From the NCBI GenBank assembly GCA_029641185.1, contig JAPWGK010000002.1:2232001-2296000 (forward strand): a stretch of DNA of 64,000 nucleotides, given 5' to 3'. The notes below the pieces were generated by a model. That model did not search any database, was not told the DNA's origin, and saw only the letters and a list, made by a program, of their open reading frames with translations. Both the position numbers and the translations under genes were made by a program. Below are positions 57,599-64,000 of this stretch, in pieces. How positions within the stretch are numbered: the first letter of the stretch is position 1; each line of letters opens with the position of its first letter. This stretch comes from Pseudofabraea citricarpa. Lineage: Eukaryota > Ascomycota > Leotiomycetes > Helotiales > Dermateaceae.

Positions 57599-59968
57599 TC
57601 ATATAATGTTCGTGATACTCATCCGCTCGTTGCCAGTCCTCGGTGGCGCTGCTTGTTGCTGCTGCGGCTGGACCCCTTTCCCTCCTCCTGCACTACCTGC
57701 TGCGAATCTAGGATAGCTGGCCTGGGAGAACGAGCTCTGTTCCCTGGCTAGAACTCCAACCAGATATTCCACCTTTTCCCATCCACCCCAATCCCTGGCC
57801 TCTGCTTCCGTGAGACTTGTCGTGCCTTCCACACTACCCCCGCTCATCAAAGTTGGACTGATTTGCCCATTGCCACCGATATTCATGCCCGTCTCGCTTC
57901 CTTGCCAAATCCAACTGTTCTCTGTAGATGCCTGCAAATCCCCACTGACATATGCCATCAATTCTTCGTCTAGCTCCCGTTCACGATTCCCATGAATTCG
58001 TTTCTTTTCGATCAGAGCGCCTAGAAAGAATGTGAGATGCCTGCCACAAGCCACATTTACTTCCCGTAATGACCCAACAGACGCCGAGGCTCGGATACAC
58101 GTCATCGCCGCCTCGTAATGACCGCCGAATAGGAGAAATAATGTACAACGCCATATGTGCGTACACGTCATCGCATTAGCAGTAGGACCGAATGGAGGCA
58201 TCGAAGTTCCAGGTCTTTCAGCAGTTGCCATGGCGCGTGCGAATAACCGGGTGCTGTCAAGTGCTGCTCGCACGCATTGATCTATAGCAGAGCCACGAAC
58301 CTGTGGGGGGCAAGATGTTGTAAGATTGTGCCGATGGAGGACCAATCGTGCGTTCATAAGATGGCAAACTGGTGCAAGCATTCTAGGATCCAGAGGCTCG
58401 CCAGATGAAGGTTGACAGGATGGAGGGAAAGACGACATGCAAGAGCTGAAGTGTGTATCGAAAGTAGCCAGTGTAGAGGGAGAGATGATGGGCGATTTAA
58501 GAGTCTTTATGAGTTGAGAAACAGCTCTTACGACGTGGATGATCGGTAGGATAAAGTTCGTAAGAGGTGAAGCTCCGCTAGGTACTAGCATCCCGCCATC
58601 ATGAATGTAATGGTCGTCAATTGCTGCGGGAAGAGCAACATCACAGTCCGCATCTTCGATTAAGAGTGGCCGTCCAAGTTCAAGAGATATATGCCTATCC
58701 CAGACATAGATCCCCCACCACACCCTTCGCCGCATTTCTCCCTCTATCATCGGCCATGGGCCAGTCTCGCAGTGTAATCCGATATCCTGAGAAATCCGTA
58801 CCGCAGATGCTAACCACGTCCAAGCGGCAGATTTGAGGTTCATCTCATTGAGAAATATGCTGAGAAGGATTGCCGTTCGTGCGTGATCAATAACATACTC
58901 ATCGTTCCACATGTCGATCATCATTCGGGACGTTTCAATGAACTCTTTGCCTTTGCGTGGTCGTCGCACATTTGGTTCTGTTGCAAACAGTACTCCAACA
59001 GCAAAGACTGCATATAAAAGAGACACCCACACCGAAGGTACTCCACGCAGAGTTCCCGACTTGTACACTGCCTCGTATTCTTGCTCGAATGTCGGCCAAT
59101 GGAGGATAGGAATAATCATATGTATAGATGCGTAGTACGAGCTAAGAAGATGATCTGCTACCTGCTTCGGGGGCAATTCAGGCAAATGAGGGTTAAACTG
59201 TGCCTGAGTCCCGATCTGGCGATAAGGAGCTGGCGGTTTGAAAATACCACGTCCAAAATTTCGTATATTCTGGCGGACTCGTGTAAGATCCTGGGGAGGT
59301 GGAGGCCGTTGCAGTCTTTTTGGATGTGAACCAATTTCCGGGAGTTGTAAGAGAGATTGTTGGCTTCCCTCACTTTCAAAATCCATCTGGCCTTCCCTGA
59401 TATTCAACAGTGATCTAAGATGGGAATTTTCCCGCTTGATGTGAGCAATCTGCTTTTCCAAGTCCTGAACCTGCTTTATGGAGGACATTCTCCTGTTCGT
59501 CTCTTTGGTAAACTGGCACTTGACGCTCCGACTCGTGCATTCCGAGCAACTAGTTGTTTCCGTCGCATCGCATTTAACTTTGCGCTCTCGACAAGCATCG
59601 CAGCTGGGGTCCTTCCTCCTTTGTCGATAAGCTCTTTTTGCGGCCGCCATGTTTGCAGTGGATGTATGACCAGAAGCACCAGGAGTGCCACCAGAAGAAT
59701 CATTATCGGCCATTGAATCAATGCTCGGGCCTGGGGATGTGGTGAGCTGGTAAGGATGATGGAAAGGACTGTGAAGTGAGGAACCACTCTGGGGGTTCAT
59801 GAGCTGGGGAGGTTGTCCGCTCATGGGACGAGGCGAGGCACCCATAAGTCCAGCTCCGAAGCCAGATTGAGGGGGTGGTGAAGTTGCGGACGAGACTGAG
59901 GAAGAATCGTATGAAGTTGTCGAGGGGATTGGGGACCTTGGATAAGCACTATGTGAGGAGCCCGACAT
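57599..59968 (-). CDS. Zn2Cys6 fungal-type transcription factor
   Basis: Single-exon minus-strand gene, 789 aa from the ATG at 59968 (MSGSSHSAYPRSP); the open frame extends upstream to 60115 but without another ATG. The N-terminal 110 residues are Ser/Pro/Gly-rich. A basic stretch (AKRAYRQRRKDPS, resembling a bZIP basic region) directly precedes the zinc cluster, C-x2-C-x6-C-x7-C-x2-C-x6-C, at residues 123-151. A helical, coiled-coil-like linker (QVQDLEKQIAHIKRENSHLR) for dimerisation follows. Residues about 260-540 are the fungal-specific regulatory domain (SYYASIHMIIPILHWPTF, WTWLASAVRISQDIGLH, EMRRRVWWGIYVWDRHISL). The C-terminus is Gln/Pro-rich with a QQQQ run. Target genes are unknown. 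It stands alone in gene-free DNA, with at least 4 kb upstream and about 6 kb downstream to the next credible gene. Confidence 0.92.
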   Translation of the reverse strand: MSGSSHSAYPRSPIPSTTSYDSSSVSSATSPPPQSGFGAGLMGASPRPMSGQPPQLMNPQSGSSLHSPFHHPYQLTTSPGPSIDSMADNDSSGGTPGASGHTSTANMAAAKRAYRQRRKDPSCDACRERKVKCDATETTSCSECTSRSVKCQFTKETNRRMSSIKQVQDLEKQIAHIKRENSHLRSLLNIREGQMDFESEGSQQSLLQLPEIGSHPKRLQRPPPPQDLTRVRQNIRNFGRGIFKPPAPYRQIGTQAQFNPHLPELPPKQVADHLLSSYYASIHMIIPILHWPTFEQEYEAVYKSGTLRGVPSVWVSLLYAVFAVGVLFATEPNVRRPRKGKEFIETSRMMIDMWNDEYVIDHARTAILLSIFLNEMNLKSAAWTWLASAVRISQDIGLHCETGPWPMIEGEMRRRVWWGIYVWDRHISLELGRPLLIEDADCDVALPAAIDDHYIHDGGMLVPSGASPLTNFILPIIHVVRAVSQLIKTLKSPIISPSTLATFDTHFSSCMSSFPPSCQPSSGEPLDPRMLAPVCHLMNARLVLHRHNLTTSCPPQVRGSAIDQCVRAALDSTRLFARAMATAERPGTSMPPFGPTANAMTCTHIWRCTLFLLFGGHYEAAMTCIRASASVGSLREVNVACGRHLTFFLGALIEKKRIHGNRERELDEELMAYVSGDLQASTENSWIWQGSETGMNIGGNGQISPTLMSGGSVEGTTSLTEAEARDWGGWEKVEYLVGVLAREQSSFSQASYPRFAAGSAGGGKGVQPQQQQAAPPRTGNERMSITNII

Positions 59969-62900
59969 TGTAAAAGGCCTGGGTATCCGATCATCCAAAT
60001 TGACGTTCCTTGTCAGAAATATTCCGTTCGCAAAGGGTCGGTAGATGGGAAGCGTGGTGAACCAGGCTGCATTGCTTGAGGAACAATGATGTCCTTGGAA
60101 AGTGGGCAAGGACAAGCCAGGATTGCTGCAAGGTTGTTGGGAGAGAGTGTACAGTAGAAACCCAGATGTCTACTTTTCGCAAAAACCCTCTTCGCCAAAG
60201 GATCGAGGAGTGACACAAAAGATCTCTGGTAAGTCTATTCAAGGATGGAGTCGATCCGCCGCCTACGTGCCGAGGGATTCCAAAGACTTTTAAGGTTGCG
60301 ATGCAAGACAACTATCCTTACAGATCCTTTGATACTGCTTCTGGGATACAGGAAGACAGGTACCAAATAGCGGTGGCTGATTGTTATTGACGGTTATCAA
60401 ATAATCTGTCACAGATGTTCCGTCAGCAATATGCAACGAGGACGAAGATCGTTGGCTGGAAGAGAGGTGTGCGACGCAAGCCTATTCGTGGGGTAAGAGA
60501 TGGTGAGAGGGCAAAAATAGTGCCGAAGAGAAGGGATGTGACTTTATGTTAGTCTCTCCTTGTGGAAAGATAAGCTAGCCATGGAGGGTATATGACGGGT
60601 GAGCGAGCATTAGATCCTCCGCTTTAAGGCTGATTGGGATTCTGGAGTAATGGTCTGCCAAGTGTGGCATTTGGTAGCCCCTCCGGGCCCCTGCTGCTCC
60701 ATGACTACCCGAAGACCCATGCTCCCTCCTATAATAGCGATGGCGATGTTTGACATTCGCTACCGAAGTCTCCAAGGTCATGCCTAGCAGGGCAGGGGTT
60801 CAGGAAAAAATGTTTCAAGGCACGATATAATAATGGGGGTCGAATCGAATAAGACCGAACAGATCGTCATTATCGTGCCCCCAGATAACCGGGGCGCAGA
60901 GTTTTCCTGACATGGCTGCCAGCTCACACGACCTACGGCCGGCGCACTTGCATTCGTGCTGGCCTGACGGACTGACGGACGAGCGTTGCGTACCCGCCAG
61001 AAATCCGGAGATGGTGCACATAGATGATGGTGCTTGCAAGGGACTGCAGACTGCAGCAGAAACCAGCTCGGTACTTGCGAGCGCTCTATGACACCCCCTA
61101 GGAAACTCGGAGATCTGAATCAGATAGATTAAAGAACGTACCGGGGAATTTGCTTGATGTCGAGTATAAACATGCTCTGGGTGGTCCAAGGCTCTAACGG
61201 GTGGTTGTCGATTCACCAGTCCCTTGAAATGAAGCTTGAAATGTGGCGCGTTCCTGCAACGTTGACCGCATGTACATATGTAGGCGTGGAGTGAGTACTG
61301 CTTCCGGTAGACTGTGCCGGCAGCTTCGGGCCGCTGATAGGGTGTGTAGAGGTATCACGTACTCTTGTGTGTGATTCGTATTGCGTTCTAGACCGGAGGG
61401 ATAGAGGGCGTAGGAGGCTACTACTCCTGTGGGGGCCCCGTGATGTTGGTGGACCTCGTTGAGGTCTGGCAACTACCTAGGGAGGTGAATCGATGTGAAA
61501 GAGGTTGTCGCTGGAGCTGGGACAAGCGTGTAGAATATGTAATGCTACAGTAAGAGGACACCAATGCGGTTCTCTATGCCTAACGATGCTTGTGCACCAG
61601 GATGACAATGGGTGGAACGAGATTTGTAGTCCGTATACGGCACAATGGATGCTGCTCAGAATAACGGCGATCGGATAAGAAGAGGTGGTCGTTGCAATCC
61701 TAGCTGACTCCACGCCTTCACCGTCGATGGTACCTTGTAGCGGTGTCACGTAGGAATATGGCTGGCCTGTCTCGAGAGCATGTTCATGTTGTAGATCAGC
61801 CAGGAGCCAGCAGGTGCGGTGCAGATGCATGATAATGTATACAAGGCTGGCTAATGGAATTCCTCAAAAGACCCTGATATCCGCTAGGGCAAGGAGTAAG
61901 ACTTTTGCATACGAGTAGGGGACGGCAATAAGTGCCTGCCACCTGTCTCAGCCGGCTCCCGCAGCCACAATGCCAGCGTGCCACATTTGATGGGTGAACA
62001 GGCCCTTGCACCTGAAGAGGAAGTCGAAGAACGGTTGAAGATGTTTCAAAATTTTAGCCCTGTTGAATTTTGCCTTTGGAGCCCTGGAATTGGGATGAGG
62101 ATCCTGCGTCGAGCCCTGTAGGGGTGGAGGCGGGACTCGGGAGGCGTCATTCGCACAAGTGCCATAGTTTTTTCGGGGAGGATGGCGAGCATCTCGTGAA
62201 AGCTAGCAGAGCTGGGTGCTAGCTGGACTCGACGGCCTGATGTGTCGATGGCTTGATGGCTTGATGGCTTGATGGCAAATTCAGGGGGAGGGTTAGGATA
62301 TGCAGGCCAGGTGGGTGAAGGCCGTGACTGGGGGATGGTAGTACTGTTTTTTTTTTTTTTTTGTTCTTGTTTTTGGCGGCATGGATGGACGGTTGAGGTT
62401 GGCGTGAGTGAGCAGAGGACTGAGCAGGAGAGATGACATGGCATATGGCAGCTGTACCAGCGAGCGGCCCAGCTACACCAGCTACACCAGCTACATCAGC
62501 TACATCAGCTACACCAGCATGCTGCACGCTACTCATGCCCACCACCACAACTGCATCTGCATCTGCATCTGCACGACTCCCGCCAAAGGGTTCTGACGGC
62601 GTGAGGCCCGAACCTATAGGGCTAGCGTCGAGGCTGGCAAAAGCAAGTAGTGCTACTCGGTGTTTTGAAAAGAGACCTGACAATGACGATCTCGTGGCAG
62701 GTTCCGGAAGGGCAAACTCAGCACAGCAGCCGGCAACTGATTGGCGGTATGTGTGAAGGGGTGGGAGGGAGCCAAGGTATGATGTTGTCGCCTCGAGACC
62801 TGTACCTGTGTGTGTCTGTGTCTGTGTCTGTCTGTGGCTATTGCTGTGGCTATTGATATTGCTATTGTTATAGCTATAGCTATTGCTGTCGCTGCCAGTC

Positions 62901-64000
62901 AATGTGGTGTCGCCTGTAACCTGTAGCCTGTGTGTGTGCAGTAGTGACGGGGTTCGTATGGATGGCATGGCATGGCATGGCATGGTTGTGAAATGGAGTC
63001 TGGGGCCCTGGCAAGCTGAGGGTCAAGAGTGAGTGGTAAGTGGGTGTCGGTGTGGTTGTGTCTGGTGTGCTGGTGTGCAGGCTGGTAACGTGCTGTGCTG
63101 TGCTGTGCTGTGGTGTGCTGTGTGTGGTGTGGTGTGGGGAATAATGACAATGGGTCACGGATTCGGAGAATAAGAGAGGCCATGCGCTTGCTTCGATTAA
63201 TCACTTCGCTTGCCTGCGCTGTGAACCCGAAGATAATGCGTAATCCACTCACACTCACGCTCACACTCCCACACACTCCCACACACACACCGAACCACTC
63301 ACTCTCTCTCTCTCTCTCTCTCTCTTTCACCCTCTTCCTCAACAACAACGAGAAGAAGAAGACTAAAATAACCTCGACTGCCCCCCTCCCCCCCCCCCCC
63401 CCCCCGGCCCGTCAGTCCTGTTTTGGGAATGCACATCCTGAACCTCATTCCAAAGCGTGCTTGCTGGCTAAATACCGCTGCAACGGCATCAATCAGACAG
63501 CTGTATGTAGCTGCTGACCGGTTTCACGACTGATGTTACCAGACGGACAACGTCTTGCTTCCGAGCTAGACGCCTCTTGAGTCGGCCAATGCTTCTTCCG
63601 ACCTTTGCAGTATCAAGGAGGCCCATATACATTCCTCCTCTGGGACCTGCATTCATTCATTCCGCCGCCCACACGGAGGAGGACGAGGTGGAGGGAGGCG
63701 AGGGGAGGGGAGTGGAGTGGAGTGGGGAGCAGCCATGCGATGCTATACTATGCTATGCGGTGCTCGGTGCAAGGAACAAGACTATTGTGGTCATGTCATG
63801 ATGATATGATGAAAGCAGAACCCAGACTGTCAATATCCCCAAGAATCCGCCATCAATCCACTTCGCCAAGTCGCTCCTGGGATCTTTCTTGCACAGACGC
63901 TTCCCCCCGTTCAACACGTGCCTTTTGTGGGCACGACTACTCCTATTTTCTTTAATTACCGCGCCTGTCGTCAAGACCTCCTGGTTGCTATTCTGGAATC
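59969..64000. other. Long upstream region of the Zn2Cys6 gene, rich in simple repeats
   Basis: No gene supported in about 4 kb. The gene-proximal part should hold the promoter and leader. Repeats include GGCTTGATGGCTTGATGGC (62249-62276), GCTACACCAGCTACATCAG-type 9-mers (62470-62518), GCATCTGCATCTGCATCTGC (62552-62571), ATGGCATGGCATGGC (62962-62983), GCTGTGCTGTGCTGTGCTGT (63092-63112), (CT)n (about 63300-63327) and a poly-C run (about 63388-63406). Short frames on both strands are repeat-driven. Confidence 0.5.

Noticed and set aside
62219..63348. Frames of 149 and 254 codons rich in Ser/Thr/His
   Set aside because: They run through simple repeats (ATGGC, GCTGT, CT) and have no folded-domain pattern.

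Overview
This window looks like nuclear DNA of a filamentous ascomycete (Pezizomycotina). The genes carry many 45-70 nt GT-AG introns. The families are typical fungal ones: a fungal-rhodopsin membrane protein, a yapsin-like pepsin-fold protein, a secreted intradiol dioxygenase, a Zn2Cys6 regulator and a GABA-permease-like carrier. Spacers are long and rich in microsatellites. A leotiomycete would fit, but that placement is a guess. No rRNA, tRNA, CRISPR or intact transposon was recognised. Gene models below are read by hand from splice signals and reading-frame continuity.

Layout. 1-10.5 kb is dominated by one 13-exon gene for a giant membrane protein of about 2,886 aa. Its C-terminal part is a PelF-like GT4 glycosyltransferase. 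10.6-30 kb looks like an accessory region: two short-chain dehydrogenases, a pepsin-fold protein lacking its first catalytic Asp, divergently paired with a Ser/Thr-rich predicted GPI protein, an amino-acid permease, a fungal-rhodopsin protein, and the remains of an AAA ATPase, a TauD-type dioxygenase and possibly a zinc protease, set in AT-rich spacers. 29.5-48.2 kb is more core-like: a hypothetical protein, a GCIP-family protein, a secreted intradiol dioxygenase, DAHP synthase, a conserved Cys-motif protein, 3-ketoacyl-CoA thiolase, a small secreted cysteine-containing protein and a 1,017-aa acidic membrane-anchored protein. 48.2-64 kb is sparse: one 243-aa hypothetical protein and a 789-aa Zn2Cys6 regulator, separated by kilobases of AT-rich or simple-repeat DNA.

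How genes may work together. No biosynthetic cluster can be defended. Loose metabolic links exist: aromatic precursor synthesis (DAHP synthase) next to extracellular aromatic ring cleavage (intradiol dioxygenase), with beta-oxidation thiolase nearby. The most original observations are the giant PelF-type synthase-like protein, and a repeat in the Ser/Thr-rich gene where one copy is exon and its sister copy has become an intron.
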